Below are positions 8,033 to 15,802 of a DNA stretch of 64,000 nucleotides, one piece after another. A model generated the notes under the pieces. That model was not told the origin of the DNA, ran no database searches, and worked only from the letters and a program-made list of their open reading frames with translations. Numbering within the stretch: position 1 is the stretch's first letter; every line of letters begins with the position of its first letter. The translations under genes were made by a program, and so were the position numbers. This stretch comes from Bacillus salipaludis. Its GTDB lineage: Bacteria; Bacillota; Bacilli; Bacillales_B; DSM-18226. The DNA is taken from positions 434,001 to 498,000 of the forward strand of contig NZ_SMYO01000004.1 in NCBI RefSeq assembly GCF_004358205.1, given 5' to 3'.

Positions 8033-9154
8033 TTGCCTAAAAAATTAATAAATGAAATCTTCTTAATGAGAAGTATTTCATGTCTAAGTATATTACTTCT
8101 TCATTCATTGGCGAGGGCCTATGCTGACGAAAATAATACTGTCAATTTAGTCAGGGTTTTATTAACTTTCGGTACGCCAGCCTTTATTTTTATTTCTGAA
8201 TTTATCTTATCACGTTCGTATCCGCAAGAACTTCCATCTAATTTTTGGTCGAAAAGGTTAAAGTTTATTATGGTGCCATATGTTTTGTTTGGCACATTTT
8301 ATGCTTTCTTAAAAGCATTCGAACAATCGATAAGCTCTGGCAGTGATTTAATGGGGTCCTTTATAAATTTTTTATGGAGGCATCTTTTGTTAGGGGATTA
8401 TCATGGTTATTTCATACTAGTTATCTTTCAATTTTACCTGCTTCATTATTTCTTTGATAAATTTTTAAAAAAGTGGAATCCAGCCTCGGTCATGGGAAGT
8501 GCACTTTTAATAAATTTAATTTATTTAGGATTTTTCAATTTTGTTAAACCATATCCATCTGAAATCGGTGCATACATTTGGGATAAATTCTATTGGATTC
8601 CCTTTTTTGGCTGGTTGTTTTATTTTACACTTGCCTATTACTGTGGTAGAAACTTTTCATCATTCATTAATTTTTTAAATAAATATTCCAAGTGGGTGAT
8701 TGTAAGTCCACTACTATGCGGAGGAATGTGTTTATTTTTATATGATTCACATCTAATCTCTAGTATTTCATCCAAAAGGGTCGATATGGTGTTTTTTACT
8801 ACTAGTATGATTTTGCTGATTTATTATATTGCTACGAAACTTCCTAAGGTTCCTAAAATTTTCGTTTGGATTAGCCAATATTCGTTTGGAATTTATTTAA
8901 TCCATCCTGTTTTCTTAGCTTTAATGTACGTATTTTTCAACCGACTTTCTCTTGATATGAATCCATTATTCCAAACCATATTCTATTTCATCGGCAGTCT
9001 GCTCTTATCAATCGTAGTTACCTTCGTCTTGAATAAAATTCCATATGGATATTATTTTGTTGGGAAAATAGGGATAGGATTGAACAGCAAGAAAAGTAGA
9101 AATCTAAAAGATTCTGATCTAAAAACAGTGCATGGCAGATCTAAATATATATAA
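8033..9154 (+). CDS. Acyltransferase family 3 integral membrane protein
   Basis: This is a 373-residue polytopic protein with about ten hydrophobic segments. The family start pattern EIFLMRSISCLSILLLHSLAR holds the conserved R and H of acyltransferase 3 proteins, and the end has ISQYSFGIYLIHPVFLALMY, equivalent to the motif in the partial gene at the window start. It likely O-acylates a surface glycan. The start is TTG after GGAGAG. It is the last gene of the polysaccharide cluster and is followed by a hairpin. Confidence 0.82.
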   Translation: MPKKLINEIFLMRSISCLSILLLHSLARAYADENNTVNLVRVLLTFGTPAFIFISEFILSRSYPQELPSNFWSKRLKFIMVPYVLFGTFYAFLKAFEQSISSGSDLMGSFINFLWRHLLLGDYHGYFILVIFQFYLLHYFFDKFLKKWNPASVMGSALLINLIYLGFFNFVKPYPSEIGAYIWDKFYWIPFFGWLFYFTLAYYCGRNFSSFINFLNKYSKWVIVSPLLCGGMCLFLYDSHLISSISSKRVDMVFFTTSMILLIYYIATKLPKVPKIFVWISQYSFGIYLIHPVFLALMYVFFNRLSLDMNPLFQTIFYFIGSLLLSIVVTFVLNKIPYGYYFVGKIGIGLNSKKSRNLKDSDLKTVHGRSKYI

Positions 9155-9210
9155 GTTCAAACAAAAAAGAACCATTAATGATCCTTGTAATAGTGGTTTT
9201 AGCGTCTAGA

Positions 9211-9252
9211 AGGGCATTCCGTGATAACAGTTTGTTAGTCATGGAATGCCCT
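9211..9252 (+). terminator. Hairpin at the end of the polysaccharide operon
   Basis: Perfect 10-bp arms AGGGCATTCC and GGAATGCCCT flank a 22-base loop that can itself partly pair. There is only a weak T run after it, so efficiency is uncertain. It lies between the converging acyltransferase and beta-helix genes and could serve both. Confidence 0.5.
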
Positions 9253-9274
9253 GTGTTTCCTTAGAGAAATAGTT

Positions 9275-10138
9275 TTAAAAAGTTTCAAATCTATTTTTTG
9301 TTTTCCCGCTATTAAGAATACGATTCGCTGGTATTGATTTCATATCCAATTCATTATAGTTACTTTCTGGCTTAAATATAAAAATAGGATTCGAATTTTG
9401 AATGAGTTGCAAGTCCCAACACATACCATCTATCTTGTTATATTGGCCTTGAATAGACATGATGAGTTTCGTATTCGATGAAGGTTGGATTTGTAAATTT
9501 GTAAAAGAATTCCCGCTGCATTCATTGGGGATGGTTTCACTGCCTTCTAAAACAATATTTTCAATACAATCTTCCAATGAGATTTTATCAAAACGATTAG
9601 CATTAACATATGCAAATCCACTAGCGGGTTTAACCGCCTTTAAATAAATACCTTTTTCAAAAGATACAATTTTGATATCTGTGAAGTTTACATATGAAAT
9701 CTCATGGCCGCTCCCACCTGAGTATAGCCGGATCCCAATACCTGAAACTGTCCCTGTCCAATTCACCAAGACAAGATTTTTGAGTGCAGTATTATTCCAC
9801 GTATTGTAGTATTGGTATTTTCCATCCAAGTAAATAGCTTCTTTGCTATAACCTTTATAATCAATCATAATACTAGCATTACACAATGAAGAATCCTTTT
9901 GTAGTTCAAACCCCCGGACATTTGCGCCCATAATAAACCTTGTCGCGTAACTTCCTTGTAATTTTACCCCTTGTTTAATAATAATTGTACCGGTTAAATA
10001 ATAATCTTTATCGGATGCAATGACTGTTTTTTTAGAGTTTTGCGAGGCGAAATCAATCGCTGCTTGAATTTTGGCTTGGGGTGTATTACCTGTAAAATCC
10101 TCAACATAAACATTTGGATTTTCAGCTATTCGAATCAC
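9275..10138 (-). CDS. Right-handed beta-helix (pectate lyase 3-like) protein without signal peptide
   Basis: This 287-residue protein starts with FTGNTPQAKIQAAIDFASQ, the usual N-cap of pectate-lyase-3/GH28-like beta-helix proteins, followed by many short strands rich in N, G, I and V (KGIYLKAVKPASG, NRFDKISLEDCIENIVLEGS). Such folds act as polysaccharide lyases, hydrolases or tailspikes. There is no secretion signal and no membrane segment. The only start is GTG 10138, directly abutting AAGGGA, so the true start may differ. It faces the polysaccharide operon tail to tail; degradation or modification of that polymer is possible but unproven. Confidence 0.6.
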   Translation of the reverse strand: MIRIAENPNVYVEDFTGNTPQAKIQAAIDFASQNSKKTVIASDKDYYLTGTIIIKQGVKLQGSYATRFIMGANVRGFELQKDSSLCNASIMIDYKGYSKEAIYLDGKYQYYNTWNNTALKNLVLVNWTGTVSGIGIRLYSGGSGHEISYVNFTDIKIVSFEKGIYLKAVKPASGFAYVNANRFDKISLEDCIENIVLEGSETIPNECSGNSFTNLQIQPSSNTKLIMSIQGQYNKIDGMCWDLQLIQNSNPIFIFKPESNYNELDMKSIPANRILNSGKTKNRFETF

Positions 10139-10291
10139 TCCCTTAAAAATTGGTAGAATCTATTAGATTCTTACTCTATTCTATGATTAACGAAAGATAA
10201 TGGAATAATAAAAAAGCACATTTATTTCCTAAAAACTCAGATGTACTTAAATCTCCATTAGGAAAAGTGATAAATATTTTAATTTAAATGG

Positions 10292-10322
10292 AAAAATCCA
10301 TCTCTTTTTAATGATGGATCTT
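10292..10322 (-). terminator. Rho-independent terminator of the DUF421 gene
   Basis: On the minus strand GATCCATC, a loop, and GATGGAT are followed by a T run. It is placed a few bases after the stop at 10329. Confidence 0.75.
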
Positions 10323-10328
10323 TTAATC

Positions 10329-11033
10329 TTATTTATATAGAAGAATATTTAATTGACTTTTTCTGTCAATTGTTGCTAGTAATACATTTGATACATCAGT
10401 TTGATGGAAATTTCTCAGGTGATTATATAACCATTTTTCATCTCTTTTGATTTGCTGAAGTACATGGAAATTTATTTTCCCCTCCGAAATAATGGTCTTT
10501 GGTAAATCAAAAGGTTCAGTTTTCATTTGGTAGTTCGATGGTGTAAGCGGCTCAAACTGAGGATCCAAAAAAATAGACATTTGACCGTCTGCTTCCCATA
10601 GTGCCAAAGCTACTTTTTTTACATCCTCCACTTTCTCTTTTCTTAATTCAGCCAATAAGTAATCTACTGAAATTCTTGCTTTTAATAATCCTTTATTTAG
10701 AATCTCTCCATCCTTAATGAGCGGGATAGGATCAGAATCCATAAACTTGCGAAAGCGAGGCCATTTTAAGGATATAGAAATACAAATCATATATAAGACA
10801 ATGATAATCATCGTTGAGATAATCGAACCTTTCATCCCAATGCTATGGTCTGATAGTGGATGTGCAATGATATTCCCTAACATTAAAGCCATAATGAAAT
10901 CCAACAATCTTAATTGAGAAATGGCACGGCTGCCCATAATCTTTGCAGAAAAAAGCATAAAGAAAAAAGTAATGATCGCTCTTAAACACCATTCCATTAT
11001 TGTTAATGATTCTTGCCCATGGAAAAAATGCAC
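10329..11033 (-). CDS. DUF421 family membrane protein (YetF-like)
   Basis: This is a 234-residue protein with three N-terminal membrane helices, containing FSAKIMGSRAISQLRLLDFIMALMLGNI, the diagnostic first block of DUF421, then a soluble part with RKFMDSDPIPLIKDGEILNKGLLKARISVDYLLAELRK. The family is common in sporeformers and has no firm biochemical role. The start is GTG after GAGGTG. It is a single-gene unit: its own terminator follows and a divergent small gene lies upstream. Confidence 0.85.
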   Translation of the reverse strand: MHFFHGQESLTIMEWCLRAIITFFFMLFSAKIMGSRAISQLRLLDFIMALMLGNIIAHPLSDHSIGMKGSIISTMIIIVLYMICISISLKWPRFRKFMDSDPIPLIKDGEILNKGLLKARISVDYLLAELRKEKVEDVKKVALALWEADGQMSIFLDPQFEPLTPSNYQMKTEPFDLPKTIISEGKINFHVLQQIKRDEKWLYNHLRNFHQTDVSNVLLATIDRKSQLNILLYK

Positions 11034-11131
11034 TATTCACACCTCAAATAAATAAAACTATTTTTATTTAATATGGCTTTTATATAAAAAATAAAAACCG
11101 AATGAGTTGGATATTTCTTGAATTAAAATTT

Positions 11132-11160
11132 TGTCGGAATTTTTGGGACTGTTCTTGTTC
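11132..11160 (+). promoter_or_regulatory. Possible Spo0A/SinR-like sites upstream of the SinI-like gene
   Basis: TGTCGGA at 11132-11138 differs by one base from the Spo0A box TGNCGAA, and GTTCTTG at about 11151-11157 differs by one base from GTTCTYT. In Bacillus subtilis sinI is activated by phosphorylated Spo0A. Both matches are short, so this is weak support. Confidence 0.25.
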
Positions 11161-11323
11161 GATATAGTGAATTTTCGTGGTAATATTTTCTTAACGAAAT
11201 AAGGATTTATAAGATAAAGGGCACACGTTTTAAAAGAGTGGGAGTAAAGCTTGAGTGCAAAAGTAAAATATATTGACCACTGAGCTACCTAAAATACCTA
11301 TATTTTAGGAGGGAAATTTAAAC

Positions 11324-11443
11324 ATGGGAATCCATCAAATTGGCGAAAAAGAACTAGATAAAGAATGGTTATACTTGATTATTCAGGCACGTAATTTAGG
11401 AATTACGATTGCAGAGATCAAAAAGTTTCTAAAAATCCCCTAG
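11324..11443 (+). CDS. SinI-like anti-repressor miniprotein (39 residues)
   Basis: A short gene with ATG 11324 after TTAGGAGGG and stop at 11443. The product contains LDKEWLYLIIQARNLGITI followed by AEIKKFL, the helix-turn-helix pattern of the Sin interaction domain (SinI: E-W..L...A....I....I...L). SinI proteins bind the repressor SinR and release biofilm matrix genes. At 39 residues it is shorter than the 57-residue SinI of Bacillus subtilis, but it covers the whole two-helix domain. No sinR is next to it. Nearby GTTCTYT palindromes in the glycan operon fit a SinR circuit. Confidence 0.75.
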   Translation: MGIHQIGEKELDKEWLYLIIQARNLGITIAEIKKFLKIP

Positions 11444-11449
11444 GGAAAG

Positions 11450-11473
11450 GACCTGCTTCAAAGCGAGCAGGTC
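11450..11473 (+). terminator. Hairpin after the SinI-like gene
   Basis: GACCTGCT and AGCAGGTC form a perfect 8-bp stem seven bases after the stop codon. The T run after it is poor (ATATTT). Confidence 0.5.
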
Positions 11474-11509
11474 ATATTTGGAGGGGGAGTTTGGGTCATT
11501 CAATTTTTA

Positions 11510-12571
11510 TCAATAATGCAAAAACTTCACACATACTGGAAAAGGAACCTCGATATTTCTTTCAATCAAAGTAAGTTTTCCTGTCTCAACATCTCGGCGA
11601 TAAAGGACAAGATTGCCTGATTCCTGGTTAGATCCGACCATATATCTGCCGGTTGGGTCAATCGAAAAATCTCTTGGCCAATCTCCTTCAGAGGAAACTC
11701 GATAGACAAAGCTTAACTCACCAGTAGTCTCATCCACACTAAACACAGCAATGCTATTATGCCCGCGATTCCCGGCATAAACAAAGCGGCCGTCAGCAGA
11801 AATATGGATGGCACTGCCTTGATTGTTTTCCTTAAAATCGTCAGGAAGTGTAGAAATAAATTGGTTCGCTATAAAATGACCATCTTCAGCGTGATAAGTA
11901 AGGAAAATGACCTCTGAGCTAAACTCCGTCATCACATAAGCAAATTTTCCGTTTGGATGGAAAGTAATATGTCTTGGACCGTTTCCTGCAGGGGTGGATA
12001 AACGGCTAACCTCCGTTAATTCTCCATCAATGTTTACTTCATATGTAAGAAGTAAGTCGGTGCCTAATTCAACCACTACGATATATTTTTCATCAGGAGT
12101 GATTCCCGCAAAATGGGTATGGGCCTTTTCTTGTCTTGGATCTGGACCAGAACCTTCATGTTGTATAACGGAAGCAGGCTGCTGAATGAAACCTGTTTCA
12201 GAGTCAAGCAGATAAGATTCAACGGTTCCTTTATGATAGTTTGCACTAAATAAATATTGATTTTTGCTGTCCATGCTAACATGGCAAGGAGACGAACCGG
12301 GAGCTAACTGGGTATTCATTGGGGTAAGTTCACCGGATTCGCTATCAAGCGAAAAAGAAGCCACTCCGCCTTCTTCACCTTTTTTTATAACGGCATATAA
12401 ATATCGATTATCCTGACTGATGTTAAGGTAAGTAGGGTTGTCCAATTCAGCAACTGCTTTAATATCGGTTATTTTTTCATTTTCAGTATCTAATTTAAAT
12501 GTGTAAATTCCTTTGCTGTCACCTTTTGTATAAGTGCCGATGTATCCGGTGTATTCGCTTTTTGAAATCAT
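11510..12571 (-). CDS. Lactonase family beta-propeller protein (YkgB-like 6-phosphogluconolactonase family)
   Basis: This is a 353-residue protein of the seven-bladed lactonase family, with GYIGTYTKGDSKGIYTF at the start, repeated YLYAV/YVYAGNR blades, and conserved GSGPDPRQEKAHTHFAGITPD and PRHITFHPNGKFAYV. Relatives hydrolyse 6-phosphogluconolactone in the pentose phosphate route, although some act on other lactones. The protein lacks a signal peptide, consistent with a cytoplasmic enzyme. ATG 12571 follows AAGGAGAGG. It is a monocistronic unit. Confidence 0.85.
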   Translation of the reverse strand: MISKSEYTGYIGTYTKGDSKGIYTFKLDTENEKITDIKAVAELDNPTYLNISQDNRYLYAVIKKGEEGGVASFSLDSESGELTPMNTQLAPGSSPCHVSMDSKNQYLFSANYHKGTVESYLLDSETGFIQQPASVIQHEGSGPDPRQEKAHTHFAGITPDEKYIVVVELGTDLLLTYEVNIDGELTEVSRLSTPAGNGPRHITFHPNGKFAYVMTEFSSEVIFLTYHAEDGHFIANQFISTLPDDFKENNQGSAIHISADGRFVYAGNRGHNSIAVFSVDETTGELSFVYRVSSEGDWPRDFSIDPTGRYMVGSNQESGNLVLYRRDVETGKLTLIERNIEVPFPVCVKFLHY

Positions 12572-12655
12572 TTTCGCCTCTCCTTGTGTATGATTTTCCG
12601 TTTTATTTTACCATAGTAGGGAAAGTTTATTTATTTTCACTTATCAGAACACAAA

Positions 12656-12681
12656 TAAAAAAGCATGGAAACTCATGCTTC
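12656..12681 (-). terminator. Terminator of the HxlR gene
   Basis: On the minus strand AAGCATG and CATGCTT form a stem with a six-base loop, followed by TTTTTT. The upstream arm overlaps the end of the HxlR coding sequence. Confidence 0.7.
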
Positions 12682-12996
12682 TTCATCGGTCTTAACCCAT
12701 TCCCCCGACCACTTCTCTATTTCCCTTATGATGGACTCCATCGCCATTCCTTTTTCCGTTAAAGAATACTCAATTCGTACCGGTGTTTCAGGAAAAACTT
12801 CTCTTTTTACAATCCCTTCATGCTCTAGGTCCTTTAATCGTTCTGATAAAAGACGTCCACTGATGGGAAGAGAGGATTCGATTGTACAAAACCTCTGTGG
12901 GCCAGATAAAAGTTGATAAATAATAAAACCAGTCCAACGCTGGCTGAGTAATTTCATAGCCTGCTCAAATTTAGGGCACAATGTTGATGGATTCAT
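12673..12996 (-). CDS. HxlR family winged-helix regulator
   Basis: This is a 107-residue HxlR protein: LCPKFEQAMKLLSQRWTGFIIYQLL, SLPISGRLLSERLKDLEHEGIVKREV as recognition helix, and VRIEYSLTEKGMAM as wing. A cysteine near the N-terminus (about residue 7) is at the place used for redox or electrophile sensing in YodB/HypR relatives. It is divergent from an extradiol dioxygenase-type gene, with a perfect inverted repeat inside that gene's promoter, so local repression is likely. The start has GAGGTGA at good spacing. Confidence 0.88.
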   Translation of the reverse strand: MNPSTLCPKFEQAMKLLSQRWTGFIIYQLLSGPQRFCTIESSLPISGRLLSERLKDLEHEGIVKREVFPETPVRIEYSLTEKGMAMESIIREIEKWSGEWVKTDEEA

Positions 12997-13058
12997 ACTT
13001 ATTCACCTCTATGATCTTTATTATACATATGGTGATTGTAAACAATCAATTTAATTAC

Positions 13059-13087
13059 TTGACGTAAATATATTACGTTATTATAGT
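13059..13087 (+). promoter_or_regulatory. Sigma-A promoter with embedded inverted repeat
   Basis: TTGACG (13059-13064), a 17-bp spacer and TATAGT (13082-13087) form a good promoter for the dioxygenase gene. The spacer holds ACGTAA-N5-TTACGT (13062-13078), a perfect 6-bp inverted repeat overlapping the -35 box, the expected position for an operator of the divergent HxlR repressor. A weaker TTAC/GTAA pair follows at 13091-13103. Confidence 0.7.
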
Positions 13088-13120
13088 TAGTTACATAAAG
13101 TAAGTAAAGGAGTGAAAGAT

Positions 13121-13888
13121 ATGCTTCCATCTTTATTTTTAGCGCATGGTTCACCGATGTTAGCAATTGAAGATAACAATTATACAAGATTTTTAGAAAA
13201 ACTTGGCCAGCAATATCATCCAAAAGCGATTGTCATTTTTACTGCTCACTGGGAAGCTGAAACATTAACCATTTCTTCTTTAGATGAATCGTATGAAACC
13301 ATCTATGATTTCTACGGATTTCCACCGGAGCTTTATGAAATTAAGTATCCCGCAAAAGGTTCCACTAAACTCGCATCATATTTAAAAGACCGATTAGCAC
13401 AAGCAGGAATTCCCTCTAATCTGGATACGAAGAGAGGGTTAGATCATGGTTCTTGGACGATGTTATCAAAAATGTATCCAAATGCCGATATTCCTGTTAT
13501 TCAAGTTTCTGTTCATCCCTTCCTGCCTCCAGAAATGCAATACAAAATCGGTGAGGCATTAAAAGGCATTGGGCAAGAAGAGATTCTTGTTATTGGAAGT
13601 GGGGTAACGGTCCACAATTTGCGAATCGTTCATTGGGGACAGAAAGAACCGGAACCTTGGGCTGTCGCCTTCGATGGCTGGCTTTTAGAAAAAATTGAAA
13701 AGCAAGATTTAGCTAGCCTTTTCGAATATGAAAAACAAGCACCGAATGCCAAGACTGCTGTACCAAGGCCGGAACACTTTGTTCCATTTTTCATTGCGAT
13801 GGGCAGCGGAAACGGTTTGGACCAGGTACAACCAATCTATCGCGATTATGAATTCGGAACACTGAGCTATCTGTGTATGAAATTCTAA
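13121..13888 (+). CDS. LigB-type class III extradiol dioxygenase (YgiD-like)
   Basis: This protein of about 255 residues has the pattern of 4,5-DOPA extradiol dioxygenase-like enzymes: LFLAHGSPML with the first metal His, FTAHWEAE with the second, LDHGSWTMLSKMYP, and GSGVTVHNLR with a third. Such enzymes open catechol-type rings using non-haem iron or zinc. The ATG at 13121 has AAAGGAG eight bases before it; the GTG at 13112 is within that site and is unlikely. It is divergent from an HxlR regulator of the type that senses quinones, which suggests a catechol/quinone response (inference). Confidence 0.83.
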   Translation: MLPSLFLAHGSPMLAIEDNNYTRFLEKLGQQYHPKAIVIFTAHWEAETLTISSLDESYETIYDFYGFPPELYEIKYPAKGSTKLASYLKDRLAQAGIPSNLDTKRGLDHGSWTMLSKMYPNADIPVIQVSVHPFLPPEMQYKIGEALKGIGQEEILVIGSGVTVHNLRIVHWGQKEPEPWAVAFDGWLLEKIEKQDLASLFEYEKQAPNAKTAVPRPEHFVPFFIAMGSGNGLDQVQPIYRDYEFGTLSYLCMKF

Positions 13889-13934
13889 GGCAGTTTTTCA
13901 AAGATTGTTGTTTTTAAATAGGTTATTTTGAGAA

Positions 13935-14064
13935 GTTGATTGGAGCGGAAGGTGCGAGACTCCAGCGGGAGCACCGGGACAGGTGAGACCCAACAGTCGC
14001 TAAAGCGCCGAGGAGGCTCAACGCCCGCCCCGCGGAAAGCGAGCATCCTGGAGCGGAAATCAAC
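13935..14064 (+). repeat. GC-rich intergenic repeat, 130-bp form (copy A)
   Basis: The ends are GTTGATT and AATCAAC. The direct repeat GGAGCGGAA occurs just inside both ends (left GATTGGAGCGGAAGG, right CTGGAGCGGAAATC). The interior holds the shared GAGGAGGCT segment. It is far more GC-rich than its surroundings. Related copies are at 15424, 49136 and 58913, with remnants at 35613 and 52261. Confidence 0.85.
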
Positions 14065-14126
14065 CACACTTTTTTTAGTAAAGAGCTACAAAGTTTACGA
14101 AAAAATGCAAATCTAAAATAGTGAAG

Positions 14127-14151
14127 TGCCATTTTTCGATGGCATTTTTTT
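14127..14151 (+). terminator. Rho-independent terminator
   Basis: TGCCAT and ATGGCA arms with a short loop are followed by seven T. It lies after repeat copy A and could end transcription from the dioxygenase gene. Confidence 0.7.
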
Positions 14152-14258
14152 GGTGTAATATTAACATTTTGTGAAGGTGTTTCCTTTTGTTTCACATTAG
14201 AGGACAGGTTTAGTACAATTAAACCTATCTTAGAGAATAAATGAGGAGTTTAAATTTT

Positions 14259-14969
14259 ATGGCAAATAACAAAAAAAATACGAAACAACAGGGGAGTTCA
14301 TCTAAGTTCACCTTTTGGATGATCGGCTTAATAGCGGTATGTATTCTTGGCTTTATTTTTCTAGGAAATCACAATAAAAAAGTTGAAAAACCAGCGTCTA
14401 AGTCGGAAGTCGCAATTGATTATTCTGGCCAGCCATTCCTTGGAAAAAGTTCAGCACCAGTCTCCATTATTGAATTTGGCGATTATAAATGCCCAAATTG
14501 TAAAAACTTTGCTGAGGGTGTGATTCCAGTAATTCAAAAAGAGTTAGTTGATACTGGAAAAGCAAAACTATATTTTTTTAACGATTCTTTTATTAATGTA
14601 GACTCAGAGCGAGCTGCAAAATTTGCTGAAGCAGTATACCACGAGCTTGGAAACGATACTTTTTGGAAATTCCATGACCTGCTTTATAAAAAGCAGCCGG
14701 AAGATCCTAAATATGAAAAAATGGATGTTTATGACAAGAAATTTTTGACGAATACACTAAAAGAAGTAGCGAAAGAGGATGAGGTCAACAAAGTCGTTGC
14801 TTATTTTGATGCCAACAAGGCAAATGCTGCTTGGCAAAAGGATATGGATTATGTTACAAAACTTGGTGTAACAGGAACTCCAACTATCTTTGTGGACGGA
14901 AAGATGTTCCAAGGGAAATCACTTGATGATTTGAAGGATATGGTTGATAAAGCAGCAAAGGGGAAATAG
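14259..14969 (+). CDS. bdbD: BdbD-like DsbA-type thiol-disulfide oxidoreductase
   Basis: This protein of about 236 residues has an N-terminal membrane anchor (FTFWMIGLIAVCILGFIFL) and a DsbA-type thioredoxin fold on the outside. The active site is CPNC in FGDYKCPNCKNFAEGV, and the cis-proline loop is VTGTPTIFVDG. It introduces disulfides into exported proteins, for example competence proteins. ATG 14259 has GAGGAG ten bases upstream; the ATG at 14241 has none. The BdbC partner gene follows after four bases, as in the Bacillus bdbDC operon. Confidence 0.9.
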   Translation: MANNKKNTKQQGSSSKFTFWMIGLIAVCILGFIFLGNHNKKVEKPASKSEVAIDYSGQPFLGKSSAPVSIIEFGDYKCPNCKNFAEGVIPVIQKELVDTGKAKLYFFNDSFINVDSERAAKFAEAVYHELGNDTFWKFHDLLYKKQPEDPKYEKMDVYDKKFLTNTLKEVAKEDEVNKVVAYFDANKANAAWQKDMDYVTKLGVTGTPTIFVDGKMFQGKSLDDLKDMVDKAAKGK

Positions 14970-14973
14970 GTAA

Positions 14974-15390
14974 ATGAATAAATCCTTATTACTTGCTTGG
15001 GTTGCTGCAATTATCGCCACACTTGGGAGCTTGTACTTTAGTGAAGTCCGTCATTTTATCCCATGCACACTTTGCTGGTATCAAAGAATTTTCATGTACC
15101 CATTAGTGATTATTCTTGGAATCGCCGGCTATCGAAATGATTTAGCCATCTATCGATATGTTTTACCATTATCCATCATTGGGATGCTTATTTCTGGATA
15201 TCATATGGTGCTGCAAAAAATACCGTACCTGCAACAGTTTGAAATGTGCACTACAGGTGTTCCTTGTTCAAAGGATTATCTGAATTGGCTTGGTTTCATA
15301 ACCATTCCGATGCTGGCGTTTGTTGCGTTTACCATTATTACGATAAGCCTCATATTTCTTGCTAGAGAAAGCAAAAAAGAGACAATTTAG
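14974..15390 (+). CDS. bdbC: BdbC, DsbB-family disulfide formation membrane protein
   Basis: This 138-residue protein has four membrane helices. The first cysteine pair is in PCTLCWYQRIFMYP, the quinone-side CxxC, and the second pair is in the second external loop (MCTTGVPCSKDYL). DsbB-type proteins reoxidise the DsbA-like partner and pass electrons to menaquinone. The gene directly follows bdbD, and the terminator stem overlaps its stop codon. Confidence 0.92.
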   Translation: MNKSLLLAWVAAIIATLGSLYFSEVRHFIPCTLCWYQRIFMYPLVIILGIAGYRNDLAIYRYVLPLSIIGMLISGYHMVLQKIPYLQQFEMCTTGVPCSKDYLNWLGFITIPMLAFVAFTIITISLIFLARESKKETI

Positions 15391-15402
15391 TCTCTTTTTT
15401 TA
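15373..15402 (+). terminator. Terminator of bdbDC
   Basis: AAAAGAGAC and GTCTCTTTT arms with a six-base loop and a following T run. The stop codon of bdbC lies in the loop side of the stem. Confidence 0.85.
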
Positions 15403-15423
15403 TTGGCACTGTTAAACTGGGTT

Positions 15424-15552
15424 GTTGATTTCCGCTCCAGGCACTTCGCTTTCCGTGGGCGGTCTGGGGAGCCTCCTCGTCGCTTTGCTCCTGTGGGGTC
15501 TCCCCTACCCCGTACTCCCACAGGAGTCTTCGTGCCTTCCGCTCCAATCAAC
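15424..15552 (-). repeat. GC-rich intergenic repeat, 129-bp form (copy B, inverted)
   Basis: Same family as copy A but in the opposite direction. Read on the minus strand it begins GTTGATTGGAGCGGAAGGC and ends GGAGCGGAAATCAAC. Internal CTCCTGTGGG and CCCACAGGAG can form a strong hairpin. The flanks also pair at a distance (AACATAGCC-like and GTTAAAC-like words), so the unit may extend to about 15408-15590. The remaining bases up to 15802 hold no gene that I can see; they are AT-rich and presumably carry the promoter of the next gene. Confidence 0.85.
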
Positions 15553-15802
15553 TTTGTTTAAAAATCAATTTTGTTCTTTAACATAGCCTTTTTATTAAAG
15601 ATTTACGGTAAAAATTTTCAAAAACTCGAAATGTTGATTTGCGGTTCTAGTAAAGATAATTTAAATATAGGTAAATATTTTTAAATTAAATTATCGTAAT
15701 ATTTTGTATAATCCTGGATACAATGATTGCGCAAAGTGGAGTAGAAGAAACTATTTTTGAATAATGGGTAGTTTGGATTTAAGAATGTAAAGGAGAATAT
15801 TA

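Noticed and set aside
13885..14195. Minus-strand frames of 60 and 90 codons over repeat copy A
   Set aside because: Arginine/serine/leucine-rich translation typical of a GC-rich repeat read as protein; no start site.
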